Assembly: GCF_030717955.1 (NCBI RefSeq) | Contig: NZ_JAUZVY010000002.1 | Span: forward strand, 682,001-746,000 | Source of the DNA: Alkalimonas delamerensis | GTDB lineage: Bacteria > Pseudomonadota > Gammaproteobacteria > Enterobacterales > Alteromonadaceae | Direction: 5' to 3' | DNA length: 64,000 nt | Shown here: one piece after another, positions 16,427-25,329 of the stretch | Position numbering within the stretch: position 1 is the first letter of the stretch | Layout of the letters: the number at the start of each line of letters is the position of its first letter | Notes under the pieces: generated by a model | What the model was told of the DNA's origin: nothing | Seen by the model: only the letters and a program-made list of their open reading frames with translations | The model's database searches: none | Translations under genes and position numbers: made by a program

Positions 16427-17054
16427 GGGTTGTTTTCCAAAAATGGTCCAGTTCCGTCAGGATACTTTGCTGCACCACGGCCAGTGGCTGGCCAGCATCA
16501 ATCACCACCACATTCGGCTCTTCTGCAGCAATTGCAAGATACACGGCTCGGGTTCGCTCAAAAAAAGCCAGCTGCTCGCGCTCGATCCGATCCAATTCGC
16601 CCCGCGCCTGAGCCCGGGCCAAGCCCTCGGCCGGATCAATATCCAGATAAAGCGTCAGATCAGGTCGGCAGGGGCCCAACACAGCCTGGCGGATGCCATC
16701 GATCAACTGGCTGCTGAGCTGACGGCCTCCGCCCTGATAGGCACGCGATGACATATCGTGCCGATCGGCCAGCACCCAATCCCCCCGCGCCAGTGCAGGT
16801 TCAATCACGTTACGCAATAGCTGCACCCTGGCAGCGTACATCAGCAACAACTCCGCTTCCGGTGTCAGGTGCTCAGCTTGCACCTCTTTGACCAGGGAAC
16901 GGATCTGCTCAGCCAACGGCGTGCCACCTGGCTCCCGAGTGCTGACAAGCTGCACGCCTTGTTGCTGCAGCCAGTCGGTAATGGTTTGAATAGCAGTACT
17001 TTTACCGGCCCCTTCCAGGCCTTCGACCACCAAAAAACGGCCCTGTTTAGTCAT
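16410..17054 (-). CDS. tmk: Thymidylate kinase
   Basis: A 214-residue enzyme that phosphorylates dTMP to dTDP. The P-loop is GLEGAGKST (residues 12-20), the substrate loop is TREPGGTPLAE, and the DRx motif is ADRHDMSSRAYQGGGR. The LID region contains RIEREQLAFFERTR. All residues expected of a type II bacterial TMPK are in place. It overlaps mltG by 8 bases and holB by 17 bases inside the pabC operon. Confidence 0.97.
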   Translation of the reverse strand: MTKQGRFLVVEGLEGAGKSTAIQTITDWLQQQGVQLVSTREPGGTPLAEQIRSLVKEVQAEHLTPEAELLLMYAARVQLLRNVIEPALARGDWVLADRHDMSSRAYQGGGRQLSSQLIDGIRQAVLGPCRPDLTLYLDIDPAEGLARAQARGELDRIEREQLAFFERTRAVYLAIAAEEPNVVVIDAGQPLAVVQQSILTELDHFWKTTHAALA

Positions 17055-18060
17055 TGTTTTGTCCTAAAATATATCGTCGCACCGCTGCATTGTGCTCTTG
17101 CAGCGTTTCGGAAAACACATGGGTCCCATCGCCACGGCTGACAAAGTAATACAAGGTGGTTTCTGCCGGCTGAGCTGCCGCCAACAAAGAGCTGCGGCTG
17201 ACCGAGGAGATTGGACCTGGCGGCAGGCCATGGTGACGGTAGGTATTGTAAGGGTGTGGATTGTTCAGATCGGCCCGGGTAATACGACCGCTGAAATTCT
17301 CCAGCCCATAGATCACTGTAGGATCGGTTTGCAACCGCATGTTGCTGCGTAATCGATTGGCAAACACCGAGCTGACTAAGGGTTTTTCTGGTTCGTGACC
17401 CGCTTCTTTTTCAATAATGGACGCCATGATTAGCAATTCATAGGGCGTTTGCAACGGGTTATCCAGGCTACGGTAGTGCCAACTGTGCTCCAGCTGCTGC
17501 AACAAGCGTTGATGTGCCCGGCTCAGTAACTGACTGGCCCGGCTGTTGGCGGTGTAATGGTAGGTATCCGGAAAGAATAAACCTTCCCCTTTTTCTGGTG
17601 CCTCTCCCCAGGACTCCGGCCATTGCAGCAGGCTTAGCAACTGATGCTCATTCAGATCAAACACCAGGTAGTCTGCCTGCTCTAAACGTTCCAGCGTTTG
17701 TTGCAGCGTTTCACCTTCGCGCCAGGTAAAGGCAAACTGAGCTTCCTCACCACGCACAAAATGTTGCAACACCTCAATCACCGACTGCTGCGGTGAGACC
17801 CGGTAGGTTCCCGCCTGCACGGCAGCCAACTCAGGCTGCAGGTACAGGCTTAACCGCAGCAGATGACAGTCTTGCTCGGTCAGCAGTTGCTGACGTTGCC
17901 ACTGACGACAGAGCCCCAGTGCCGAGGCACCGGCTGGCACGGTAAAAAGCGGCTCACTCAATTGCAGCGGCTGACTGGCCAGTTGCTGCATTTTGCTGTA
18001 CACCAAAAAGGCGGCGATCAAAAGCAAGGTAAAGGCCAGGAAAACTAATCGGCGTAGCAT
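17047..18060 (-). CDS. mltG: Endolytic murein transglycosylase MltG
   Basis: A 337-residue inner-membrane protein with one N-terminal helix (LVFLAFTLLLIAAFLVYS) and a periplasmic YceG-like domain. The catalytic Glu is in MASIIEKEAG (about residue 217), and the conserved LQTDPTVIYGL and GLPPGPISSV blocks follow. It cuts nascent glycan strands and helps end peptidoglycan polymerisation. Its start overlaps the end of pabC by 16 bases. Confidence 0.97.
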   Translation of the reverse strand: MLRRLVFLAFTLLLIAAFLVYSKMQQLASQPLQLSEPLFTVPAGASALGLCRQWQRQQLLTEQDCHLLRLSLYLQPELAAVQAGTYRVSPQQSVIEVLQHFVRGEEAQFAFTWREGETLQQTLERLEQADYLVFDLNEHQLLSLLQWPESWGEAPEKGEGLFFPDTYHYTANSRASQLLSRAHQRLLQQLEHSWHYRSLDNPLQTPYELLIMASIIEKEAGHEPEKPLVSSVFANRLRSNMRLQTDPTVIYGLENFSGRITRADLNNPHPYNTYRHHGLPPGPISSVSRSSLLAAAQPAETTLYYFVSRGDGTHVFSETLQEHNAAVRRYILGQNND

Positions 18061-18824
18061 TGAAGCTCCTGTTGCAACTGATGAACGGGCGGCATGGCCA
18101 GTTCACGGTCTAAAAACTGCCGAACCGGCACCACCGCTGTCAAGGCATTGCAAAGACAGATGGCTTCAACGCCTTGCAGCTCATCCAGGGTCCAGTTCAC
18201 TTCTTCCACCGAACAGCACATCATCAAGCGGGCCCGCATCACACCGGCTACCCCAGCCTGATCCAGACGAGGCGTAAACCAGCGGCCAGCACGAAAAAAA
18301 AGCAGATTGGCAGCAATGGCTTCGGTGACAAAACCACGCTGATCCAGCACCAGCAAATCATCCCAGTCGGTGCTTGCCAGTTCTTGTTTCAGCAGCACCT
18401 GCTCCAACCGATTGTTGTGTTTGATCCCAGCCAGCAAGGGTTGACAACCCAATTGCAAACGGGCCAAACCAAGCCGGATCCCAGCCGATTGCCAGTGGCT
18501 GAAATCGGGCAAAGCGGCGGTGGTTAAATAGACGGCTGGACCCGTGACGTCCGCCGGACTGTAGCCCCGCCCCGCCTGGCCTCGGGAAATGAGCACTTTA
18601 ATGACCTGTTGCGGTGCCTGAATGGCCGCACGTACTTGCGCGCTAAGCTCTGCCCAATCTGGCTCGCGAATACCCAGACGCGCAACCCCTTGCTGAAGCC
18701 GAGCCAAATGCAACGGCCAGAGCTCAGGCTCGCCGTGCCGCACCAGGATGGTGGTAAAGACCCCATCACCGAACTGAAAACTACGATCCCCGGTGGTTAG
18801 GACGGGGTTGCTGACTGCTTGCAC
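18045..18824 (-). CDS. pabC: Aminodeoxychorismate lyase
   Basis: A 259-residue class IV PLP enzyme that turns 4-amino-4-deoxychorismate into p-aminobenzoate and pyruvate for folate synthesis. The N-terminal DRSFQFGDGVFTT motif, the PLP lysine in LLAGIKHNNRLEQVL and the DDLLVLDQRGFVTEAIAANL block are present. The start is GTG at 18824 with AAGG 8 bases upstream. It is the first gene of a six-gene operon running to tatD. Confidence 0.94.
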   Translation of the reverse strand: MQAVSNPVLTTGDRSFQFGDGVFTTILVRHGEPELWPLHLARLQQGVARLGIREPDWAELSAQVRAAIQAPQQVIKVLISRGQAGRGYSPADVTGPAVYLTTAALPDFSHWQSAGIRLGLARLQLGCQPLLAGIKHNNRLEQVLLKQELASTDWDDLLVLDQRGFVTEAIAANLLFFRAGRWFTPRLDQAGVAGVMRARLMMCCSVEEVNWTLDELQGVEAICLCNALTAVVPVRQFLDRELAMPPVHQLQQELQCYAD

Positions 18825-18910
18825 CTAAGCTACCTTTTTGCATGCATAAAACCCCTGAAGTATGCCCTATCCACCGCCTGAATACCAACCCCAGGCTGCT
18901 GGCTGCCGAT

Positions 18911-21900
18911 TCATTCAGCAGCCTGTCGTTTCAATAAGTTGATTTGATTCAGGCTGGCTCGCAGAGCTGCCGGCTTGATGGGTTTCGCCAGAAACAACAG
19001 TCCAAGCCGCTGCGCCTGACGAGCCAAATCCGCTTGTGGTGAAGCCGATACCAAAATCCCCGGCACCCCCTGCCAATACACTTGCAGTTGCTGATACAAG
19101 TCAAGGCCATTGCTGTGCTGCCCCAGCTGATAATCAATCAGCAGCACATCCGGCGCTGAATTCTCTGCGGCATAGGCCAACAAACCCTGCTCATCGTAAA
19201 AGCCCCGAACCTGCTCAATCTGCCATTGCTGCAACAGGACTTTAAGTGCCTCTAAATTGGTGGCATCGTCGTCAATGCAAATGACCTGCAAACCCGACAA
19301 GGCACTGCGCGGTTTGGCGCTGTCATCGGCCAATGGGCGGCTCTCTGTAACAACCAGCGGCAAGGTCAGGCTAAAAACAGTGCCATGGCCAGGCCTTGAG
19401 TGGACACTGACCCGATGCCCCAGCACTTTGGCCATACGACTCACCACGGCCAGCCCCAGACCAACGCCCTGCTGCCCTTTGGCCGTCGCATCGATGCGGT
19501 AAAAATCGTCAAAAATCCGGGCCAAATCGGGCTCGGCAATGCCCGGGCCGGTATCCCAGACCTGCACCATCAGCTGGTCGCCCCGGCGTCGGCAGCTCAG
19601 CAGCACCTTGCCACTGGGCGTGTATTTAATGGCATTGGACAGCATGTTTTGCACAATACGCCGCAGATAAGTCGCATCCGACAACACCTGCACATCCTTG
19701 CTGCGCACTTTTAGCTGCAAGCCTTTTTGGTCGGCAAGCAGACTGTATTCTGCCGCCAGGTTCTCCAGCAACTCACCCAAGGCCACCGGCTGAACCGATG
19801 GTTGCAACTTGCCATCATCCAGTTTGGCAATTTCCAGCAAGGTCGAGATCAATTCCTCAGTGGCTTTTAACGAGTTATCCAATTGCTGCACAATGTGCTG
19901 ATGCTGTTTTTCATCGTGTCGCCCCGATAAGGCTGCGGTAAACAACCTTGCGGCATTGAGCGGCTGCAAAATATCGTGACTGGCCAAGGCTAAAAAGCGG
20001 GTTTTAGAGGCATTGGCAGCTTCTGCCTCAGCCTTGGCGTGCAGCAGTTGCTGCTCGGTCAGTTTTCGTCGCTCCACCTCAGCCAACAACTCCTGATTCA
20101 TCACACTGATGGTCTGAGTGCGCTCCTGCACCCGCTGTTCCAGGTGCTGCTTGGCTTCTGCCAGCGCCTGCACTGCCTGCACATGGTCGGTAATGTCGGT
20201 GAAACTGGTGACAAAGCCCCCCCCGGGAATAGGGTTGCCGCGCATTTCAATCACTTGGCCATCGGGTCGTACCCGCTGAAACACATGTTGAGTCCCATTT
20301 TGCATGTGCTGAATGCGCTTTTGCACGTGCTCCTCAATATCGCCTTGACCACAGAGTCCGCGCTCGGCATTCAAACGGACGATATCCGCCACTGGTCGCC
20401 CAACCCGAATCATCCCCTCCGGGTAGTCAAACATTTCAAGGTAGGCTTTGTTCCAGGCCACCAGGTTCAAATCACGGTCAACCACACTGACTCCCTGACT
20501 CAGGTGCTCCAAGGTGGAAAACAGGATCTTGCGGGAAAACTGGATGGCCTGGGTGGTATCGTCAAACAGGGTCACCACATCTTCAAAGCCGAGTTGCTTG
20601 CCTTCCAGCACCGCATTGACCATGGTCGAAGCCGACGAGGCACCAATGACGCCCGCCAGCTCGCGTTCAACGTGCTCAACCAAACGCACACTGGGTTGAT
20701 CGTCCGGGTCCAGCTCTTGTTGCTGACGGCGACCAAACTCAAGCAAGCACTCCTGAGCACGGTGCAGCCCAACAAAACGCTCAAGTAAGGTTCGTAAGTC
20801 GGAGTTGCGGATTTTAATGCGTCGGGCCGGTGTATCCTGATGATCAATCGGCAGGTTCGGTTTAACAAAAGCAACGGCTTGCAACCGATCTTTGAGCGGC
20901 ACCCGGGTCGCCAATGACACCAGAATATAGGCCAGAATATTCAGCCCCAGGGACCAGATGACACCATGGGTCAAACTGTCGGTAGTCAAACCAAACAATG
21001 CCTCTGGGTGCAACCAGGCCAAACCGAAAGGGCCATCGGCCATCAAATCGCTGCGAATCACCCCTGCGCCGACCAACTGCGGCAGCATCAGGGTATAGAA
21101 CCAAAGTGCGAAACCAATGGCCAAACCGACATAAACGCCACGAGCATTGCCATGGCGCCAGTACAGGCCCCCGACCACAGCCGGGGCCAATTGAATGGTC
21201 AGGGCAAAGGCCAACAGACCCGTTTCAGCCAGATCGTAATTGCGGGCAAAAAAGACGTAATAGAGCCAGGACAGCGCCATCACCAGCACAATCATGCTGC
21301 GACGTACCAGCAGCAGCAGCAGGCTGTAATCGTGCTGCATGCCCTGACGCTTGGCCCGGCGTAGCAAGCCTGGCAAAACCACATCGTTGCTGATCATGGT
21401 GCTTAACGCCAGGGTAGCAATAATGATCATCGAGGTGGCCGCGGAAAAACCGCCAATAAACACCAGAGCACTGAGGGTATCCATGCCGCTTGAGGCTGGG
21501 ATCAACAGTACAAAGCTGTCGGCCTGCTGCCAGCGGTCCGGAAACATCAACATCCCTGCCACTGCAATCGGAATCACCACCAGAGTCACCATCAGCAAAT
21601 AGCCGGAAAACCAGCGTCTGGCATGGCGTAAATGCTGATTGGAGACATTTTCGACAAAGGCAACATGAAACTGACGCGGCAATAAAAACACCGCTGCGGT
21701 GGCCAACAGAGTTTTGGTTAAAAAGCCGACCCAGCCGGTGCCGGCGCCTGTTTGCTGCTGTTCATTGGCATGATGAATAAAATGCTGCAAAGCAGAGTGC
21801 TCGGTGTCGAGGAAAAACACGTACACCACCCCGGCCAGCAGCAACAACGCAAAGAGTTTTACCACCGACTCAAAAGCAATGGCCACCATAACCCCACGGT

Positions 21901-22459
21901 TTTGCTCGGTCAGATGAACCTTGCGAGTGCCAAACAAGATGGCAAAGAAAGCCATCGCCACAGCACTTAGCAAAGCACTGTCCTGATACCAGGCAACTTT
22001 ACCGACACTAAAATCCTGCCCCAGCAACACTTGATAGGAGCTGGCTACCGCTTTCAATTGCAACGAAATATACGGCACCACCACCACCAGACAGATGAGC
22101 GCCACCACCAAGGCGATGTTGCGGCGTTTGCCATAGCGAGACGAGATAAAATCTGCAATGGAAGTGACGTTGTGCTTTTTAGCCACGTACAGCAGTTTAA
22201 ACAAAAATGGCTGGGCAAACACAAAGAGCAAAATGGGTCCCAGGTAAATCGGAATGTAGTCCCAGCCCTGGGTCACCGCCGTGCCTACCGCCCCATAATA
22301 GGTCCAGGAGGTGCAATAAACCGCCAGAGCCAGGCTGTAAATCAGGCCGCCATACTTTCGTATCAGACGATCGTCGGCATGGCGCTCGCCCCAGTTGGCA
22401 ATCCAGAATAAGCCACCCACATACAACAAGGCCAGTAATGCTATGGTCCAGGCTGCCAC
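18911..22459 (-). CDS. crbS: CrbS-type hybrid sensor histidine kinase with a sodium/solute symporter domain
   Basis: An 1182-residue protein. Residues 1 to about 500 form some 13 membrane helices of the sodium/solute symporter family (QGWDYIPIYLGPI, AATSMIIIATLALSTMISND). A PAS domain follows near 640-760 (QGVSVVDRDLNLVAWNKAY), then a coiled coil, a histidine kinase with His828 in LASHDILQPLNAAR, an ATPase domain (DTGPGIAEPDL, GVGLGLAV), and a receiver with Asp1109 in LLIDYQLG. This order matches CrbS/MxtR sensors, which with the LuxR-type regulator CrbR activate acetate assimilation genes in Vibrio and Pseudomonas. The start is GTG with AAGGAGGG upstream. It faces the symporter operon, but no crbR is in the window. 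Confidence 0.88.
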   Translation of the reverse strand: MAAWTIALLALLYVGGLFWIANWGERHADDRLIRKYGGLIYSLALAVYCTSWTYYGAVGTAVTQGWDYIPIYLGPILLFVFAQPFLFKLLYVAKKHNVTSIADFISSRYGKRRNIALVVALICLVVVVPYISLQLKAVASSYQVLLGQDFSVGKVAWYQDSALLSAVAMAFFAILFGTRKVHLTEQNRGVMVAIAFESVVKLFALLLLAGVVYVFFLDTEHSALQHFIHHANEQQQTGAGTGWVGFLTKTLLATAAVFLLPRQFHVAFVENVSNQHLRHARRWFSGYLLMVTLVVIPIAVAGMLMFPDRWQQADSFVLLIPASSGMDTLSALVFIGGFSAATSMIIIATLALSTMISNDVVLPGLLRRAKRQGMQHDYSLLLLLVRRSMIVLVMALSWLYYVFFARNYDLAETGLLAFALTIQLAPAVVGGLYWRHGNARGVYVGLAIGFALWFYTLMLPQLVGAGVIRSDLMADGPFGLAWLHPEALFGLTTDSLTHGVIWSLGLNILAYILVSLATRVPLKDRLQAVAFVKPNLPIDHQDTPARRIKIRNSDLRTLLERFVGLHRAQECLLEFGRRQQQELDPDDQPSVRLVEHVERELAGVIGASSASTMVNAVLEGKQLGFEDVVTLFDDTTQAIQFSRKILFSTLEHLSQGVSVVDRDLNLVAWNKAYLEMFDYPEGMIRVGRPVADIVRLNAERGLCGQGDIEEHVQKRIQHMQNGTQHVFQRVRPDGQVIEMRGNPIPGGGFVTSFTDITDHVQAVQALAEAKQHLEQRVQERTQTISVMNQELLAEVERRKLTEQQLLHAKAEAEAANASKTRFLALASHDILQPLNAARLFTAALSGRHDEKQHQHIVQQLDNSLKATEELISTLLEIAKLDDGKLQPSVQPVALGELLENLAAEYSLLADQKGLQLKVRSKDVQVLSDATYLRRIVQNMLSNAIKYTPSGKVLLSCRRRGDQLMVQVWDTGPGIAEPDLARIFDDFYRIDATAKGQQGVGLGLAVVSRMAKVLGHRVSVHSRPGHGTVFSLTLPLVVTESRPLADDSAKPRSALSGLQVICIDDDATNLEALKVLLQQWQIEQVRGFYDEQGLLAYAAENSAPDVLLIDYQLGQHSNGLDLYQQLQVYWQGVPGILVSASPQADLARQAQRLGLLFLAKPIKPAALRASLNQINLLKRQAAE

Positions 22460-22506
22460 AAGCCGCCCTCCTTTTTATTTTTCTGTTGTTACTCTTGGCC
22501 GAACAC

Positions 22507-22598
22507 CGATCAAAGTCAACCATTTGGCTGCTTTGCTTCGACTAAAGTCGGGCTTTCGCTATTTCTGGCCGCTGCTAGATTAAAACCGACCAAGGTGT
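22507..22598 (+). promoter_or_regulatory. Predicted activator sites and promoter of the symporter operon
   Basis: The palindrome TTCGACTAAAGTCG lies at 22537-22550. Two weaker copies flank it: CGATCAAAGTCA (22507-22518) and CGACCAAGGTGT (22587-22598). An extended -10, TGC-TAGATT (hexamer 22576-22581), stands 25 bases after the palindrome and there is no -35 consensus. The palindrome centre would be near -43.5, a typical activator position. The same 14-mer with the same spacing occurs before the DUF294 gene. Confidence 0.65.
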
Positions 22599-22626
22599 AC
22601 CAAATGACAACAAGGGGAGCACAACC

Positions 22627-22890
22627 ATGGTAGAGCATAAAAAAAATGCCGCGGCATACTGGAAGGCCAATGTCCGACTGATTTGGATCAGTCTGGTCAT
22701 TTGGGCCCTGGTATCTTACGGCTTTGGAATTTTACTTCGTCCGCTGTTAAGCGGCATTCCTGTTGGTGGAACCGATTTGGGCTTCTGGTTTGCTCAGCAG
22801 GGTTCTATTTTGACCTTTATCGCACTGATTTTTTTCTATGCCTGGAAAATGAATCAGCTGGATAAAGAATTCGGCCTGGACGAGGAGTAA
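22627..22890 (+). CDS. DUF4212 small subunit of a sodium/solute symporter
   Basis: An 87-residue protein with two membrane helices (IWISLVIWALVSYGFGILL and the segment around GSILTFIALIFFYAW). It is the DUF4212 family, consistently found directly before VC_2705-type sodium/solute symporters and thought to be an accessory subunit. The ATG at 22627 has AAGGGGAG upstream. It ends 3 bases before the symporter gene, so translation is tightly linked. Confidence 0.93.
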   Translation: MVEHKKNAAAYWKANVRLIWISLVIWALVSYGFGILLRPLLSGIPVGGTDLGFWFAQQGSILTFIALIFFYAWKMNQLDKEFGLDEE

Positions 22891-22893
22891 GCC

Positions 22894-24660
22894 ATGAGCC
22901 AGTTTGCCATTAACCTGATTTTTGTCGGTGCATCCTTTGCACTTTACATCGGCATCGCCATCTGGGCCCGTGCCGGCTCAACCAAAGAGTTTTACGTGGC
23001 CGGCGGTGGTGTCAACCCCATCACCAACGGCATGGCCACCGCCGCCGACTGGATGTCCGCGGCGTCTTTTATTTCCATGGCTGGCTTGATTGCCGCTGGC
23101 GGCTACGCCAACTCCAGCTTCCTGATGGGCTGGACCGGTGGCTATGTGTTGCTGGCGATGTTGCTGGCCCCTTATCTGCGTAAATTTGGCAAGTTTACCG
23201 TGCCAGATTTTATCGGCGATCGTTTTTACAGCACGGGCGCACGCCTGGTAGCGGTGGCCTGTTTGATCATTGCCTCCGTTACTTACGTTATCGGACAGAT
23301 GACCGGCGCAGGCGTTGCTTTCTCTCGCTTTTTGGAAGTAAGCAACGATACCGGCCTGATGATCGCCGCTGTGGTGGTCTTTATGTACGCCGTTATGGGC
23401 GGCATGAAAGGCATCACCTACACCCAGGTGGCACAGTACGTGGTGTTGATTATCGCTTACACCATCCCAGCCGTCTTTATCTCATTGCAGCTGACCGGCA
23501 ATCCTCTGCCGCCGCTGGGCTTGTTCTCCACTCACACCGAGTCTGGCATGCCACTGCTGCAAAAACTGGATGAAGTGGTGCGTGAACTGGGCTTCCAGGA
23601 TTACACCGCCGACGTTGATAACAAATTGAACATGGTGCTGTTTACCCTGTCGCTGATGATTGGTACCGCCGGCTTGCCGCACGTCATCATCCGCTTTTTC
23701 ACCGTGCCCAAAGTGGCCGATGCACGCTGGTCCGCCGGTTGGGCCCTGGTGTTCATTGCCCTGCTGTACCTGACAGCGCCGGCAGTGGCTTCCATGGCAC
23801 GTCTGAACCTGTTGACCACCATTTACCCGGATGGTCCTACCGCTGAAGCGCTGCATTACGCTGAGCGCCCGGACTGGATCCGTACCTGGGAAAACACCGG
23901 TCTGATTCGGTTCGACGATAAAAACGGCGATGGACGCATCCAGCTGTACAACGATGTGCCTGCTTTCCAGCAAACCGCTGAAGCGCGTGGTTGGGCTGGC
24001 AACGAGCTGACTGTGAACAACGATATTCTGGTGCTGGCCAATCCTGAGATTGCCAACTTGCCAAGCTGGGTCATCGGTTTGATTGCCGCTGGCGGTCTGG
24101 CCGCCGCCTTGTCGACAGCGGCAGGTCTGTTACTGGCAATCTCTTCGGCCGTTAGCCATGACTTGATCAAAGGCTCCATCAATCCGAAGATAAGCGACAA
24201 AGGAGAGCTGCTGGCCGCGCGAATTTCCATGGCAGTCGCCATCGTGGTGGCCACCTGGCTGGGATTGAATCCACCAGGCTTCGCAGCCCAGGTGGTAGCA
24301 CTGGCCTTTGGTATCGCCGCGGCGTCTATCTTCCCGGCACTGATGATGGGGATCTTCTCCAAGCGGGTGAACAGCAAAGGCGCTATTGCCGGTATGCTGG
24401 CGGGCTTAATCAGCACCGTGGTTTACATCTTCCTGTATCTGGGCTGGTTCTTTATCCCTGGTACGGCCACCTTCGCAAACGTGGAAGCCAACTGGTTGTT
24501 TGGCATCTCCCCACTGTCATTCGGAGCCATCGGTGCCATGATCAACTTTGCGGTCGCCTTCGCAGTCTCTTACCTGACTGAGGAGCCGCCGCAAGATATC
24601 CAGGATCTGGTTGAAAGCGTCCGTTACCCACGTGGTGCCGGTGCAGCAACAGGCCACTAA
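22894..24660 (+). CDS. ActP-like sodium/solute symporter (VC_2705 family)
   Basis: A 588-residue membrane protein with about 13 helices of the SSS family. The conserved ITNGMATAADWMSAASFISM block (about residues 44-63) and GTAGLPHVIIRFFTVP match cation/acetate symporters. A large soluble insertion (about residues 315-380, with FDDKNGDGRIQL) distinguishes the VC_2705 subfamily from E. coli ActP. Uptake of acetate or another short monocarboxylate is the likely function, supported by the facing CrbS-type sensor but not proved. A strong terminator follows. Confidence 0.9.
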   Translation: MSQFAINLIFVGASFALYIGIAIWARAGSTKEFYVAGGGVNPITNGMATAADWMSAASFISMAGLIAAGGYANSSFLMGWTGGYVLLAMLLAPYLRKFGKFTVPDFIGDRFYSTGARLVAVACLIIASVTYVIGQMTGAGVAFSRFLEVSNDTGLMIAAVVVFMYAVMGGMKGITYTQVAQYVVLIIAYTIPAVFISLQLTGNPLPPLGLFSTHTESGMPLLQKLDEVVRELGFQDYTADVDNKLNMVLFTLSLMIGTAGLPHVIIRFFTVPKVADARWSAGWALVFIALLYLTAPAVASMARLNLLTTIYPDGPTAEALHYAERPDWIRTWENTGLIRFDDKNGDGRIQLYNDVPAFQQTAEARGWAGNELTVNNDILVLANPEIANLPSWVIGLIAAGGLAAALSTAAGLLLAISSAVSHDLIKGSINPKISDKGELLAARISMAVAIVVATWLGLNPPGFAAQVVALAFGIAAASIFPALMMGIFSKRVNSKGAIAGMLAGLISTVVYIFLYLGWFFIPGTATFANVEANWLFGISPLSFGAIGAMINFAVAFAVSYLTEEPPQDIQDLVESVRYPRGAGAATGH

Positions 24661-24699
24661 CGCCTTGCACCTAACTGTGCTAAAGTATTGATGTTAAGC

Positions 24700-24727
24700 G
24701 GGCTTTCCGATTGGAAAGCCCTTTTTT
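24700..24727 (+). terminator. Terminator of the symporter operon
   Basis: A 9-bp perfect stem GGGCTTTCC/GGAAAGCCC (24700-24708 with 24713-24721) with a GATT loop, followed by six T. Confidence 0.92.
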
Positions 24728-24742
24728 ATCCACGAGGTATCT

Positions 24743-25261
24743 ATGTTTTGGGAATTGGTTGCTACGGTTTTTGCTGGTTTAGGCGCTGCTGGCCTGGCGT
24801 TATCCGCCCGTTGGATCAGTCGGGGCAAGCTGGCTCGCTGGTGGATCCCTGTTGCAGCAGGTGCTGGCATGCTGACCTTTCAGATTTACTCCGAGTACCA
24901 CTGGTTTTCACACCAACAAAGCCTACTGCCCGAAGGCGTGCAGGTGGTCAGTACCGCCGAACAAACTGCCTTCTGGCGCCCCTGGAGTTACCTGGTTCCG
25001 CAAACCATGCGCTTTGTTGCCGCCGACTTTGCCAGTATCGAAGTCAATCAGCACAACCCCGAGCTGGTTAGGCTGCCCATCTACCTGTTTGAACGGCGCA
25101 TGTCGGCCATTGGCCTGACCATTATACTTCACTGCACTCAGCAGGCTCGGGCCGATGAACATGCTGGCCTTAGCTTGCCTGCACCGGGTGAGCCCTTAAG
25201 CGCAGAGTGGTATCGACTGGACAGCTCCGATCCCCTACTGCAAGCCTGCCACTTCGACTAA
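24743..25261 (+). CDS. Uncharacterised small membrane protein
   Basis: A 172-residue protein with two N-terminal hydrophobic segments (ELVATVFAGLGAAGLALSA and WIPVAAGAGMLTFQIY). About 115 polar residues follow, with no Cys-pair or catalytic motif I recognise. It contains the string SEYHWFSHQQSLLPEGVQVV, which may be a family signature. It lies between the symporter terminator and the DUF294 gene. Its TAA stop codon is inside the predicted activator palindrome of the next gene. Function unknown; location suggests a link with the acetate locus. Confidence 0.75.
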   Translation: MFWELVATVFAGLGAAGLALSARWISRGKLARWWIPVAAGAGMLTFQIYSEYHWFSHQQSLLPEGVQVVSTAEQTAFWRPWSYLVPQTMRFVAADFASIEVNQHNPELVRLPIYLFERRMSAIGLTIILHCTQQARADEHAGLSLPAPGEPLSAEWYRLDSSDPLLQACHFD

Positions 25262-25297
25262 AGTCGTCTGGTGAGCTGGCGACTGCCTTGCTATGGT
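25253..25297 (+). promoter_or_regulatory. Predicted activator site and promoter of the DUF294 gene
   Basis: The palindrome TTCGACTAAAGTCG (25253-25266) is identical over 14 bases to the one at 22537. Exactly 25 bases later comes an extended -10, TGC-TATGGT (hexamer 25292-25297). The centre is again near -43.5 relative to a start at about 25304. The TAA in the palindrome is the stop codon of the preceding gene. Confidence 0.65.
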
Positions 25298-25329
25298 TAG
25301 AGATGTAAAAAAGCAACCCTGAGTCGCCG

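Noticed and set aside
20039..20788. 249-residue plus-strand frame inside the crbS-type gene
   Set aside because: It is opposite well-conserved PAS/kinase coding sequence, rich in His and Gln as expected of an antisense frame.
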